Origin: Micromonospora violae | GTDB lineage: Bacteria > Actinomycetota > Actinomycetes > Mycobacteriales > Micromonosporaceae | DNA length: 64,000 nucleotides | Direction: 5' to 3' | NCBI RefSeq assembly: GCF_004217135.1 | Contig: NZ_SHKK01000001.1 | Location: 7,068,001 to 7,132,000 of the forward strand | Part shown: positions 51,744 to 60,098 of the stretch, one piece after another | Position numbering within the stretch: the stretch's first letter is position 1 | How the letters are laid out: each line of letters starts with the position of its first letter | The notes under the pieces: model-generated | Told to the model about the DNA's origin: nothing | What the model saw: the letters and a program-made list of their open reading frames with translations, nothing else | Databases searched by the model: none | Position numbers and translations under genes: made by a program

Positions 51744-52955
51744 GTGACTTCCCCCCGCGACCTTGTTCTGCTCGGGTCCACCGGCTCGATCGGCACCCAG
51801 GCCATCGACATCGTGCGGCGCAACCCGGACCGGTTCCGGGTGGTCGCCGTGGGTGCGGGCGGCGGAAACGTCGAGTTGCTCGCCGCGCAGGCCCTCGAAC
51901 TGGGCGTCGAGGCGGTCGGGGTGGCCAAGGCGTCCGCCGCGCAGGATCTGCAACTCGCGTTCTATGCCGAGGCGAGCCGGCGCGGGTGGGCCACCGGCGA
52001 CTTCAAACTTCCCAAGATCGTGGCCGGCCCGGACGCCATGACCGAGCTGGCCCAGTGGCCGTGCGACGTCGTGCTCAACGGGGTGGTCGGCTCGCTGGGC
52101 CTCGCTCCTACGCTGGCCGCGCTGCGCGGTGGTCGTACTCTCGCGCTTGCCAACAAGGAGTCGCTCGTGGCCGGCGGCCCGCTGGTCAAGGCCGCGGTGA
52201 CGCGGCCGGGGCAGATCGTCCCGGTCGACTCGGAGCACTCGGCGCTGGCCCAGTGCCTGCGTTCCGGGATGCGCGGCGAGGTGCGGCGGTTGGTCGTGAC
52301 GGCCAGCGGCGGCCCGTTCCGGGGTCGGCGGCGCGACGAGTTGACGCAGGTCACACCCGAGCAGGCCCTCGCCCACCCGACGTGGAACATGGGGCCGGTC
52401 GTCACGATCAACTCCGCCACCATGGTCAACAAGGCGCTGGAGGTGATCGAGGCGCACGAGCTGTTCGACGTGCCCTACGCCGACATCACCGTGATGGTGC
52501 ACCCGCAGTCGGTGATCCACTCGATGGTCGAGTTCGTCGACGGGTCGACGATCGCCCAGGCCAGCCCACCGGACATGCGGCTGCCGATCGCGCTCGGTAT
52601 CGGCTGGCCGGACCGGGTGCCCGGGGCCGCCACCGCCGTCGACTGGACGGCCGCGCACACCTGGGAGTTCGCGCCGCTCGACGACGAGGCGTTCCCGGCC
52701 GTCGCCCTGGCCAAGGCCGCCGGGGAGGCCGGGCGCTGCCGGCCGGCGATCTACAACGCGGCGAATGAGGAGTGCGTGGCCGCGTTCGTGGCGGGCCGGC
52801 TGCCGTTCCTCGGCATCGTCGACACCCTCGAACGCGTGTTGGAGGAGGCTCCGGACTTCGACGAACCAGGTACCGTCGAGGACGTGCTCGCGGCCGAGTC
52901 GTGGGCACGCGCGCACGCGCAGGAGATCATCGCGGGTTCGGTGGAAGGAGCTTGA
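51744..52955 (+). CDS. dxr: 1-Deoxy-D-xylulose 5-phosphate reductoisomerase
   Basis: 403 residues from GTG 51744 ([20 protein letters not shown]). Makes MEP in the non-mevalonate isoprenoid pathway, using NADPH and a divalent metal. NADPH loop GSTGSIG near 11, [11 protein letters not shown] near 136, [12 protein letters not shown] near 161 and [11 protein letters not shown] near 187 are the substrate and metal blocks (Asp/Glu of DSEH). The late [12 protein letters not shown] near 335 is complete. It overlaps rseP by one base (TGATG), and ispG of the same pathway follows. Confidence 0.96.
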   Translation: MTSPRDLVLLGSTGSIGTQAIDIVRRNPDRFRVVAVGAGGGNVELLAAQALELGVEAVGVAKASAAQDLQLAFYAEASRRGWATGDFKLPKIVAGPDAMTELAQWPCDVVLNGVVGSLGLAPTLAALRGGRTLALANKESLVAGGPLVKAAVTRPGQIVPVDSEHSALAQCLRSGMRGEVRRLVVTASGGPFRGRRRDELTQVTPEQALAHPTWNMGPVVTINSATMVNKALEVIEAHELFDVPYADITVMVHPQSVIHSMVEFVDGSTIAQASPPDMRLPIALGIGWPDRVPGAATAVDWTAAHTWEFAPLDDEAFPAVALAKAAGEAGRCRPAIYNAANEECVAAFVAGRLPFLGIVDTLERVLEEAPDFDEPGTVEDVLAAESWARAHAQEIIAGSVEGA

Positions 52956-54205
52956 TGTCGTACCTGCTCGGGGTGGTCCTCTTCGCCCTGGCCATTCTCA
53001 TCTCGGTGAGCCTGCACGAGGCGGGTCACCTGCTGACCGCCAAGGCGTTCGGGATGAAGGTCACGAAGTACTTCGTCGGTTTCGGCCCCACCATCTGGTC
53101 GTTCCAGCGGGGTGAGACGGAGTACGGCCTCAAGGGCATCCCCCTCGGCGGCTTCTGCAAGATCGTCGGGATGACGCCGCAGGACGACGACGTCGAACCG
53201 GGCGACGAGTCGCGCGTGATGTGGCGCTACCCGGTCTGGAAGCGGACGATCGTGATGGCCGCCGGGTCGATCACGCACTTCGCGCTCGCGCTGATCACGA
53301 TCTGGATCCTCGCCGTCTCCGCCGGCCTGCCCAACCCCGACTTCCCGACCACCGACGCGCAGGCGCGCCAGGAGCCCGCCGTCATCCGGCTCAGCGACTG
53401 CGTGGTGCCGGAGAACTCGCTGCGGGCCTGCGCCCCCGGCGACGCGGCCAGCCCGGCCGCCCAGGCGCAGTTGAAGAACGGTGACCGGATCACCTCGATC
53501 AACGGCACCGCGATCAACTCCTACGGCGACCTGCTCACCACGCTGCGCGGGCTCAAGCCGGGCGAGACCGCGCAGATCGCCTACGTCCGCGACGGGCAGC
53601 CCGCCACCGCCAGCACGGTCCTCGCGCAGACCCAGCGCCCGCCGCTGGACGACCCGACCGGTGCCGCCGCGCCGGTGGCCGCACTCGGCGTCGGGCTCGT
53701 CCCCAGCACCCCCACCCGCGTGACGTACGGCCCGATCGGCGCCTTCGGCGCCACCGCCGACTTCACCGGTCAGCTGGCCGTCGGCACCGCCCAGGCGCTC
53801 CAGCGCCTCCCGCAGAAGGTCCCCGCCCTGTGGACCGCCCTCACCGGCGGCGAACGGGACATCGACACCCCGATCAGTGTGGTCGGCGCCAGCCGGCTCG
53901 GCGGCGAGGCGGTGGAGAACAACGCCTGGCTGGTCTTCTTCATGCTCTTCGTGTCGCTGAACTTCTTCATCGGCGTGTTCAACCTGCTGCCGCTGCTCCC
54001 GGTGGACGGCGGCCACATCGCCATCGCCTGGTTCGAACGGGCCCGCTCCTGGGTCTACGCGCGGATCGGCCGGGCCGACCCCGGCCGGGTGGACTACCTC
54101 AAACTGATGCCCTTCACGTACGCGGTGATCCTGATCGGTGGCGCGTTCACGCTGCTGACCATCGCCGCGGACGTCGTCAACCCCATCACGCTCTTCTCAA
54201 GGTGA
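52955..54205 (+). CDS. rseP: Site-2 intramembrane metalloprotease (RseP/Rip1 type)
   Basis: 416 residues. The first membrane helix ends in the zinc motif HEAGH (near 21-25), a HExxH. A single PDZ domain follows the second helix (GDRITSINGTAINSYGDLLT near 177). FNLLPLLPVDGGHIAIAWF near 342 holds the second zinc motif NxxPxxPxDG, and the last helix is YAVILIGGAFTLLTIAADVV. In mycobacteria Rip1 cuts anti-sigma factors and lies in the same dxr-rip1-gcpE order. The start overlaps dxr by one base. Confidence 0.94.
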   Translation: MSYLLGVVLFALAILISVSLHEAGHLLTAKAFGMKVTKYFVGFGPTIWSFQRGETEYGLKGIPLGGFCKIVGMTPQDDDVEPGDESRVMWRYPVWKRTIVMAAGSITHFALALITIWILAVSAGLPNPDFPTTDAQARQEPAVIRLSDCVVPENSLRACAPGDAASPAAQAQLKNGDRITSINGTAINSYGDLLTTLRGLKPGETAQIAYVRDGQPATASTVLAQTQRPPLDDPTGAAAPVAALGVGLVPSTPTRVTYGPIGAFGATADFTGQLAVGTAQALQRLPQKVPALWTALTGGERDIDTPISVVGASRLGGEAVENNAWLVFFMLFVSLNFFIGVFNLLPLLPVDGGHIAIAWFERARSWVYARIGRADPGRVDYLKLMPFTYAVILIGGAFTLLTIAADVVNPITLFSR

Positions 54206-55387
54206 GTGCCTGAAGTGACAGCTATCAGTCTCGGTATGCCCGCCGTGCCGCCCCCGCCGCTCGCTCCCCGTCGGGCCAGCCGCCAGATCATGGTCGGTTC
54301 GGTGCCGGTCGGTGGTGGTGCGCCGGTGTCGGTGCAGTCGATGACCACGACTCTCACCTCCGACGTCAACGCGACGTTGCAGCAGATCGCCGAGTTGACG
54401 GCGTCCGGTTGCCAGATCGTCCGGGTGGCGGTGCCGTCTCAGGACGACGTCGAGGCACTGCCCGCGATCGCCAAGAAGTCGCAGATCCCGGTGATCGCCG
54501 ACATCCACTTCCAGCCCAAGTACGTCTTCGCCGCGATCGACGCCGGCTGCGCCGCGGTCCGGGTCAACCCGGGCAACATCCGCCAGTTCGACGACAAGGT
54601 CAAGGAGATCGCCCGTGCCGCCGGGGACGCGGGGGTGCCGATCCGGATCGGCGTCAACGCGGGCTCACTGGACAAGCGGCTGCTGTCGAAGTACGGCAAG
54701 GCCACCGCCGAGGCGCTGGTCGAGTCGGCGCTGTGGGAGTGCTCGCTGTTCGAGGAGCACGGCTTCCGGGACATCAAGATCTCGGTGAAGCACAACGACC
54801 CGGTCGTGATGATCCGGGCGTACCGGCAGCTCGCCGAGCAGTGCGACTATCCGCTGCACCTCGGCGTCACCGAGGCCGGGCCCGCGTTCCAGGGCACCAT
54901 CAAGTCGGCGGTCGCCTTCGGTGCGCTGCTCGCCGAGGGCATCGGCGACACCATCCGGGTGTCGCTGTCCGCGCCGCCGGTCGAGGAGATCAAGGTCGGC
55001 AACCAGATCCTGGAGTCCCTCGGTCTGCGCGAGCGCGGCCTGGAGATCGTCTCCTGCCCGTCCTGTGGGCGTGCCCAGGTGGACGTCTACAAGCTCGCCG
55101 AGGAGGTCACCGCCGGCCTGGAAGGGCTGCCGGTGCCGCTGCGGGTCGCCGTCATGGGCTGCGTGGTCAACGGTCCCGGCGAGGCCCGCGAGGCCGACCT
55201 CGGCGTCGCCTCCGGCAACGGCAAGGGCCAGATCTTCGTCAAGGGGCAGGTCGTCAAGACCGTGCCCGAGGCGCAGATCGTCGAGACCCTGATCGAGGAA
55301 GCGCTGCGGATCGCCGACGAGATGGGCGCCGAACTCCCCGAGGAGCTGCGCGGGCTGGTCACCGGCCCGACCGTCACCGTGCACTGA
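54206..55387 (+). CDS. ispG: 4-Hydroxy-3-methylbut-2-enyl diphosphate synthase IspG (GcpE)
   Basis: 393 residues; GTG 54206 directly follows the rseP stop, with GTG 54215 as an alternative. The TIM-barrel begins [18 protein letters not shown] near 43 and includes [13 protein letters not shown] near 97 and [15 protein letters not shown] near 116. The [4Fe-4S] ligands are in [13 protein letters not shown] near 285 and [18 protein letters not shown] near 317 (three Cys, one Glu). It converts MEcPP to HMBPP, completing the pathway with dxr upstream. Confidence 0.96.
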   Translation: MPEVTAISLGMPAVPPPPLAPRRASRQIMVGSVPVGGGAPVSVQSMTTTLTSDVNATLQQIAELTASGCQIVRVAVPSQDDVEALPAIAKKSQIPVIADIHFQPKYVFAAIDAGCAAVRVNPGNIRQFDDKVKEIARAAGDAGVPIRIGVNAGSLDKRLLSKYGKATAEALVESALWECSLFEEHGFRDIKISVKHNDPVVMIRAYRQLAEQCDYPLHLGVTEAGPAFQGTIKSAVAFGALLAEGIGDTIRVSLSAPPVEEIKVGNQILESLGLRERGLEIVSCPSCGRAQVDVYKLAEEVTAGLEGLPVPLRVAVMGCVVNGPGEAREADLGVASGNGKGQIFVKGQVVKTVPEAQIVETLIEEALRIADEMGAELPEELRGLVTGPTVTVH

Positions 55388-55399
55388 TTTCCATCTGGA

Positions 55400-55438
55400 A
55401 AAAGCGGCCGTTCCCCGGGTGGGGGAACGGCCGCTTTT
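55400..55438 (+). terminator. Canonical intrinsic terminator after ispG
   Basis: AAAAGCGGCCGTTCCCC pairs perfectly with GGGGAACGGCCGCTTTT (17 bp, loop GGGTG), followed by CGTTGT. It has the T-run that most stems in this window lack and marks the end of the dxr-rseP-ispG transcript. The A-run on the other side allows use for the convergent padR gene too. Confidence 0.88.
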
Positions 55439-55465
55439 CGTTGTCACGCGGTCCGCGTCGTGGCG

Positions 55466-56059
55466 TCACTCGGATTCGGCGAGGATCGCGTACAGCTTGC
55501 GTCGGGTCTCGTCGAGCACCTGGGCGGCCCGCTCGCGCTGGTCGTCGGTGCCGTTCATCATCACCTGGCGCAGGGCGTTCATCGCCTGCGCGCCGGAGTC
55601 GCGGATGTCGTGCCAGCTGCTCACCGCGCCCTGGGCGACGTCCGCCCACGGTGGGGTCTGCGCGGCCTCGGCGGCCTCCGCCTGACCGGCCTCGGTGACC
55701 GTGAACCGCTTCCGCCCGCCACCGGACTCCTCGGTGCTGGCGACGATGACGCCCTCGTCCTCCAGTAGCTGGAGGGTGGGGTAGATCGAGCCCGGGCTCG
55801 GCCGCCACGCACCGCCGGTGCGGGAGTCGATCTCCTGAATCATCTCGTAGCCGTGCATCGGCCGCTCCGTGAGCAGGGCCAGCACGGAGGCTCGGACGTT
55901 GGGGCGTCGGCCCCGACCCCGGCCACGGCCCCGGCCACCCCAGGGGCCGCCGTGTCCGTGTTCGTGGCCGTGACCGAACGGACCGGGCGGGACCGGCGGG
56001 AAGCCGAACCCACGCATCCGGGCCTCGTGCATCGCGTGGTGCTGTCGGTGGAACCTCAT
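55466..56059 (-). CDS. PadR-family regulator with His/Gly-rich N-terminus
   Basis: 197 residues. The PadR winged helix has VRASVLALLTERPMHGYEMI near 55-74, then PSPGSIYPTLQLLEDEGVIV near 87-106 and GGRKRFTVTEAGQAEA near 112. The helical C-terminal dimer domain ends RKLYAILAESE. The first 53 residues are unusual: HRQHHAMHEARM, GPFGHGHEHGHGG and GRGRGRGRGRR, histidine-rich then arginine-rich. It is divergent from the MFS exporter, with a GATGCAT dyad between them. Confidence 0.9.
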   Translation of the reverse strand: MRFHRQHHAMHEARMRGFGFPPVPPGPFGHGHEHGHGGPWGGRGRGRGRGRRPNVRASVLALLTERPMHGYEMIQEIDSRTGGAWRPSPGSIYPTLQLLEDEGVIVASTEESGGGRKRFTVTEAGQAEAAEAAQTPPWADVAQGAVSSWHDIRDSGAQAMNALRQVMMNGTDDQRERAAQVLDETRRKLYAILAESE

Positions 56060-56085
56060 CGGGTTCTCCCTCTCGTAGGACTATC

Positions 56086-56121
56086 GCTGATGCATCAACG
56101 ATATATCGGCAATGCATCGCC
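56086..56121. promoter_or_regulatory. Dyad in the padR-MFS gap (GATGCAT arms)
   Basis: Two 18-base arms, 56086-56103 and 56104-56121, match as inverted repeats with a few mismatches. Both carry GATGCAT, and both end in CGATA/TATCG at the centre, giving the perfect CGATATATCG at 56099-56108; TGATGCATCA at 56088-56097 is also palindromic. It lies 27 bases from the padR start, a likely autoregulatory operator. Confidence 0.5.
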
Positions 56122-56133
56122 AGCAACCCTCGT

Positions 56134-56161
56134 GTAGCAAACCGTACGTACGTCTTGCTAC
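56134..56161. promoter_or_regulatory. Second dyad overlapping the MFS -10
   Basis: GTAGCAA (56134-56140) and TTGCTAC (56155-56161) are perfect inverted repeats around CGTACGTACG, itself palindromic. TACGGT at 56159-56164 resembles a -10 and overlaps the right arm. A repressor bound here would block the MFS promoter. It differs from the GATGCAT dyad, so a second regulator is possible. Confidence 0.45.
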
Positions 56162-56171
56162 GGTGTCGATC

Positions 56172-57425
56172 ATGCGCCTGCTTCCTCCGCCGGGTCCGTC
56201 CCGGGTCCTCACCCTCGGCACCCTGGTCAAGACCGTCGGGCGGGGCCTCTGGCTCGTCTCCAGCGCGCTCTTCCTCACCCGCTCGGTCGGCCTGTCGGCG
56301 ACCCAGGTCGGCATCGGGCTCACCATCTCGGCCCTGGTCGGGGTGCTGGCCAGCACCCCGAGCGGCTACCTCGCCGATCGCGTCGGCCCGCGCGGTGTGC
56401 AGGTCGGTGCCCTCTTCGTCGCCGGCACCCTGACCATCGGCCTGGTGGCCGTCCGGTCGTTCCCCACGTTTGTGCTGGTAGGAGCCGCCACCGCGCTCGC
56501 CGACGCGGTCGAGCGCGGTGCCCGCGGCGCGCTGATCGCCGGAGCGATCCCGGCCGACCAGCGGGTCCGCACCCGCGCCTACCTGCGGGCCACCACCAAC
56601 GTCGGAATCTCCGTCGGTGCCGTCCTCGGCGGCTTCGCCATCGCCGCCGACACCCGAACCGGGTACGTCGCACTGATCCTGGCCGCCGCAGTGGCGTCAC
56701 TGACCGCTGCGGTGATCTTCCTCCGACTGCCCACCGTCGCCCCGGTCGCCGCCCCGGCGCAGGGGCCTCGGCTGGTCGCCCTACGGGATCGCCCGTTCCT
56801 CGCCTTCACCCTGGTCGACGGGCTGATGTCGATGCACTTCAGCCTGCTCACCATCGCCCTGCCGCTGTGGATCGCCGGTCACACCCAGGCCCCCGCCTGG
56901 ATGATCTCCGCGTTGACGTTGGTCAACACCGTGCTGGTGGTGCTCCTACAGGTACGCGCCGCGCGTACCGCCGTCACCCTGCCCGGAGCCGCCCGCGCCG
57001 CCCGTCGAGCGGGCGTGGCCATCGCCCTGGCCTGCGTACTCTTCGCCGCCAGCGGCGCGCTACCCACCGCCGGCGCGATGGGCCTGCTCGGCCTCGGGGC
57101 GGTCGCGCACGTCACTGGGGAACTGTGGCACTCCGCCGCCGGCTGGGGGATCTCCTTCGGGCTGGCACCGGCCGACGCCCAGGGGCAGTACCAGGGCACC
57201 TACGGCATGGGCTACGAACTGGGCAAAATGCTCGCGCCGGTGGTGGTGACCACCCTCGCGCTCGGCTGGGGCGTACCGGGATGGCTCGTACTCGGTGCCC
57301 TGTTCCTCCTGCTCGGGGCCCTGGTGCCCCCGGTCGTCCGGTGGGCCGGGCGGACCCGGCCGCGCGGAGCCGATGCCGGCCTTGTCACTCGACCGGCGAA
57401 GCAGGGTGCCGATCTGGCAGGCTGA
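56172..57425 (+). CDS. Major facilitator superfamily transporter
   Basis: 417 residues from ATG 56172 (GTG 56163 also possible). Twelve hydrophobic helices. The loop 2-3 motif is SGYLADRVGPRG near 64-75 (MFS motif A variant G.LADR.GR). Half 2 starts near RPFLAFTLVDGLMSMHF. LGLGAVAHVTGELWHSAAG near 313 and YQGTYGMGYELGKMLAP near 343 are typical of the actinobacterial drug-exporter-like group. The divergent PadR gene suggests drug- or metabolite-induced expression. Only 5 bases separate it from the GNAT gene. Confidence 0.87.
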   Translation: MRLLPPPGPSRVLTLGTLVKTVGRGLWLVSSALFLTRSVGLSATQVGIGLTISALVGVLASTPSGYLADRVGPRGVQVGALFVAGTLTIGLVAVRSFPTFVLVGAATALADAVERGARGALIAGAIPADQRVRTRAYLRATTNVGISVGAVLGGFAIAADTRTGYVALILAAAVASLTAAVIFLRLPTVAPVAAPAQGPRLVALRDRPFLAFTLVDGLMSMHFSLLTIALPLWIAGHTQAPAWMISALTLVNTVLVVLLQVRAARTAVTLPGAARAARRAGVAIALACVLFAASGALPTAGAMGLLGLGAVAHVTGELWHSAAGWGISFGLAPADAQGQYQGTYGMGYELGKMLAPVVVTTLALGWGVPGWLVLGALFLLLGALVPPVVRWAGRTRPRGADAGLVTRPAKQGADLAG

Positions 57426-57430
57426 TACTC

Positions 57431-58270
57431 GTGCTGACGGTGCCGGTACGCCAACTGGGGGAATCGGAGCGCCGCGCGGTCGAGCGACTGCTCGACCATG
57501 ACCCGTTCGCGGGCGCGCAGGTCGCCGAGCGGATCGCCGCGCGCGGGCTCTCCTGGTGGCGGGCCGAGGGCCGGGTCCTGGGGTACGGGGCCCGCCGCAA
57601 CCTCGAATCACTCTGCTGGCTCGGCGGCAACCTGACCCCGGTATTGGCGAGCGACGCTGCGGTGGCCGCCTTCGCCGACCTGCTCGCGGGCGAGGAACGG
57701 CTCTGCTCCTCCATCGTCGGCCGGGCCGACGCCGTGCTCGGGCTGTGGGACCGACTCTCCGACACATGGGGGCCAGCGCGAGACGTTCGCCCCAACCAGC
57801 CGCTCCTGGTCACCGACACGCTGCCACCCGTACCGGCCGATCCGGAGGTACGCCAGGTTCGCTCCGGCGAGGTCGACCGGCTCTTCCCGGCGGCGGTAGC
57901 CATGTACACCGAAGAAGTCGGCGTCTCCCCACTGGCCGAGGACGGCGGACGCAGCTACCGCCGACGGGTCAACGACCTGGTCCGGACCGGTCGCGCGTAC
58001 GCCCGCATCGTCGACGGCAAGGTCGTCTTCAAGGCCGAATTGGCCGTGGTGACCAAGCGGACGGCGCAGATCCAGGGCGTCTGGGTGGCACCGGAGTGGC
58101 GCGGCCGGGGGATCGCCACCGCCGCCATGGCAGCGGTGGTCCGCGACGCGCTGCTGCGGGTCGCCCCCACCGTCAGCCTGTACGTCAACGACTTCAACCT
58201 GCCGGCCCGCCGTGTCTACGAGCGCTGCGGCTTCCAACCGATCGGCACCCTGGCCACCGTTCTCTTCTGA
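57431..58270 (+). CDS. DUF4081 / GNAT-family N-acetyltransferase
   Basis: 279 residues from GTG 57431. The N-terminal half (VRQLGESERRAVERLLDHDP, WWRAEGRVLGYGARRNLE) is DUF4081. The C-terminal GNAT domain has the acetyl-CoA loop VWVAPEWRGRGIATAAMAAV near 217-236 (R.GRG.A) and the late LYVNDFNLPARRVYERCGF near 248. It is the homologue of the acetyltransferase found next to gcpE in mycobacteria, although here padR and the MFS gene intervene. Acceptor unknown. Confidence 0.88.
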   Translation: MLTVPVRQLGESERRAVERLLDHDPFAGAQVAERIAARGLSWWRAEGRVLGYGARRNLESLCWLGGNLTPVLASDAAVAAFADLLAGEERLCSSIVGRADAVLGLWDRLSDTWGPARDVRPNQPLLVTDTLPPVPADPEVRQVRSGEVDRLFPAAVAMYTEEVGVSPLAEDGGRSYRRRVNDLVRTGRAYARIVDGKVVFKAELAVVTKRTAQIQGVWVAPEWRGRGIATAAMAAVVRDALLRVAPTVSLYVNDFNLPARRVYERCGFQPIGTLATVLF

Positions 58271-58333
58271 CGGCTGGAGGCGGCGCGGGTTCGCGGCGCG
58301 GGTTCGCTGCGGTAGTGAGTTTCCGCAGATCTT

Positions 58334-58368
58334 GGACAGTTTTCGTTAGCTCGTGACGGAAACTGTCC
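58334..58368. terminator. Hairpin after the GNAT gene
   Basis: GGACAGTTT (58334-58342) pairs perfectly with AAACTGTCC (58360-58368) around a 17-base loop. It is one of two stems between the convergent GNAT and secreted-protein genes. Confidence 0.45.
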
Positions 58369-58404
58369 ACGCAGCTCGTGCCGGCAGCGCCGGACGCGGA
58401 AGTG

Positions 58405-58444
58405 CCGCTGGCCGGCACCCCGGGTTGCGGGTGCCGGCCAGCGG
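58405..58444. terminator. 16-bp perfect hairpin between convergent genes
   Basis: CCGCTGGCCGGCACCC (58405-58420) pairs without mismatch with 58429-58444 around an 8-base loop. No T-run on either side. It probably ends transcription from both directions. Confidence 0.65.
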
Positions 58445-58502
58445 TCGGTGTCCTGCTGTGCTGCTGTCGTGCGGTGGTGCGGTGGTGCTGTGGTGTTGTG
58501 GG

Positions 58503-59066
58503 TCAGCTGTTCCAGTACTGGGTGACGAGGTCGGTGGCCTGCTGCTCCCACTGGGCGTAGGCGTCCGGGTAAGCCGACACCTGCACGGTCTGCGCGGCCT
58601 GGGTCAGGGGCATGTCCTGCCACCCGTCGACCTGCTTGAGGCCCTTGAGGAACGCCGTCGTCGAGTACTCAGGGTTGGTGATCTGCTCCGGGGTGCCCCA
58701 ACCCGAGCTCGGGCGCTGCTGGAACAGGCCCAGCGAGTCGTGGTCGTTCATGTCACCCAGGTGACCCAGGTTTTCCAGCTTGGACTCTTGCAGGCTCGTC
58801 GCGATGGAGATGACCGCGGCGCGCTCGGGCATACCGGCCTTCTTCGTGGCGGCGATGATCGCCTTGACGTTGGCGGTCTGCTCGTCGTTGAGGGTGATGT
58901 GGGACTGGTCGCCCTGCGGCTTCGGCGCCGACTGCACGGCCATAGCGACGGGCTTGGTGTCCACGGTCGGGGTGGCGGCGTGGGCGGCGATCGGGCCGGC
59001 GAAGACGCCACCGGCGAACGCGAGACCAGCAACGGACAGCACGCTCTTACGGATGATCGTGTTCAT
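58503..59066 (-). CDS. Secreted lysozyme-like/transglycosylase-like protein
   Basis: 187 residues from ATG 59066, with AGGAG 10 bases upstream. Signal peptide MNTIIRKSVLSVAGLAFAGG to about 30 (cleavage after AAHA). The mature domain has VKAIIAATKKAGMPERAAVI near 67, then SLQESKLENLGHLGDMNDHD near 91 and SLGLFQQRPSSGWG near 111. The Glu in LQESKL followed by GLFQQ is the pattern of lysozyme-fold wall hydrolases in actinobacteria. It probably remodels peptidoglycan. The long leader (to about 59240) may carry control elements. Confidence 0.75.
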   Translation of the reverse strand: MNTIIRKSVLSVAGLAFAGGVFAGPIAAHAATPTVDTKPVAMAVQSAPKPQGDQSHITLNDEQTANVKAIIAATKKAGMPERAAVISIATSLQESKLENLGHLGDMNDHDSLGLFQQRPSSGWGTPEQITNPEYSTTAFLKGLKQVDGWQDMPLTQAAQTVQVSAYPDAYAQWEQQATDLVTQYWNS

Positions 59067-59240
59067 GAGGGGTAGCTCCTTCGGGGGTAGGAACACCCGA
59101 ACCACCAAGGGGGGCGGCGGCAGGGGTGTGAGCACCTCGTCCGGCGCTGCACAAACAAGGGGAAAGTCTTGGGGGGTGACGCTTATCGGGCGTCGGGGTC
59201 GGCGACTCACGGGCGGAGGGCTCGTGGCGCCGGGTCCCTG

Positions 59241-59605
59241 TGTAACGACCAGGCGGCGGGGGTCATTCCCGGGGGCGACTCACCTGCCGGGCACCTCGTC
59301 GAGGTGGTGCGGTTGGTCGTGGGGACTGCAACGACCGGGCGGCCGGGGTCATTCCCGGGGTTGGCCCACCTGCCAGGCACCCACGTCGAGGCGGTGCGGT
59401 TGGCCGTGGGGACTGCAACGACCGCCGGGCCGGGGTCATTCCCGGGGGTTGGCCCACCTGCCAGGCACCCTCGTCGAGGCGGTGCGGTTGGTCGTGGGGA
59501 CTGCAACGACCGGGCGGAGGCTGGCATTCCAGCCTGCCGGGACCGGCGTCCCGCACCCGTGCGGGGCGGGCGGTGGTGCTGCGAGTGTCAGGGTGTGTAA
59601 CGACC
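59241..59605. repeat. Tandem repeat, four periods of 86-94 bp
   Basis: The marker ACGACC recurs at 59245, 59331, 59418, 59506 and 59600 (steps 86, 87, 88, 94). TCATTCCCGGGG recurs at 59263, 59349 and 59436. The three central units are nearly identical over their whole length and include GGTCGT/ACGACC and GCACC/GGTGC dyads, so a transcript of either strand would fold. The outer units are degenerate. It lies upstream of the minus-strand secreted-protein gene. Confidence 0.85.
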
Positions 59606-59725
59606 CGGGCCCGCCGCGATTCCGGCCCACGGGTGCACCCGACCACACCCCACAACCACCCGTCACCGGACAAACCGCCCACACCCACGTCAGGGCGGCG
59701 GCGTCACATCGGCCCCTCGCTTGGG

Positions 59726-59802
59726 TGATCCACTCGCGTTCATGAAAACCGGGGGATCCGGGACGCCGGGACACCCCGACTTCATGAAACCCGAGTGGAT
59801 CA
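59726..59802. repeat. 77-bp interspersed palindrome, copy 4
   Basis: TGATC to GATCA, 77 bases. The arms TGATCCACTC and GAGTGGATCA pair perfectly, as do TTCATGAA elements on both sides. Compared with copy 3, outer G-C became C-G and an inner G-C became T-A on both arms, keeping pairing. No gene ends at this copy. Confidence 0.9.
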
Positions 59803-60098
59803 GGAAGTTTGATCGCGGCGTGACATGACAGCCTCCCGCCAAATCGGGTGAAACGCCCATCCGGTGCGCCGTTGCCGAGCCCTCGCATCGAGCGCCGCGT
59901 GCGGAGTGCCCCCGCGCCGAGCCTTCCGCGCCGAGCCTCGCCTCGAGTGCGACAGCGGGACGGGGCCTGAACCGGTCAGCCATCGCCACTCGTGGCTGAG
60001 GTGACGAAGGTCCTGCTCAGGGGCCGGAAATTCGGTTGAGTAGGCGGGTTCGTGCCGGCAGGCTGAGGTCTCCGCCCCCCTCGTCCCGGAGGACTTCC

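Larger units (their letters stand above)
59067..60098. other. Gene-poor region between secreted protein and ABC exporter
   Basis: About one kilobase with no convincing gene; long frames exist on both strands only because of the tandem repeat. From left to right it holds the leader of the secreted-protein gene (minus strand, 59067-59240), the 86-94-bp tandem array (59241-59605), an unremarkable stretch, a 77-bp palindrome (59726-59802), and 230 bases before the ABC exporter. In that last part I see only the ribosome site CGGAGGA at 60087-60093. Confidence 0.6.

Noticed and set aside
59067..59262. Known riboswitch (for example c-di-AMP ydaO type) before the secreted wall hydrolase
   Set aside because: The position would suit it, but I could not match the conserved core with any confidence. 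A covariance-model search would decide.
59241..59605. CRISPR array
   Set aside because: The whole 86-88-base unit is conserved with no variable spacers, and no cas genes are present.
59263..59688. Long frames on both strands (59169-59600 plus; 59263-59688 minus) with repeated peptides
   Set aside because: They arise from the 86-94-bp tandem repeat, which is open in several frames. There is no ribosome site, homology or consistent codon bias.
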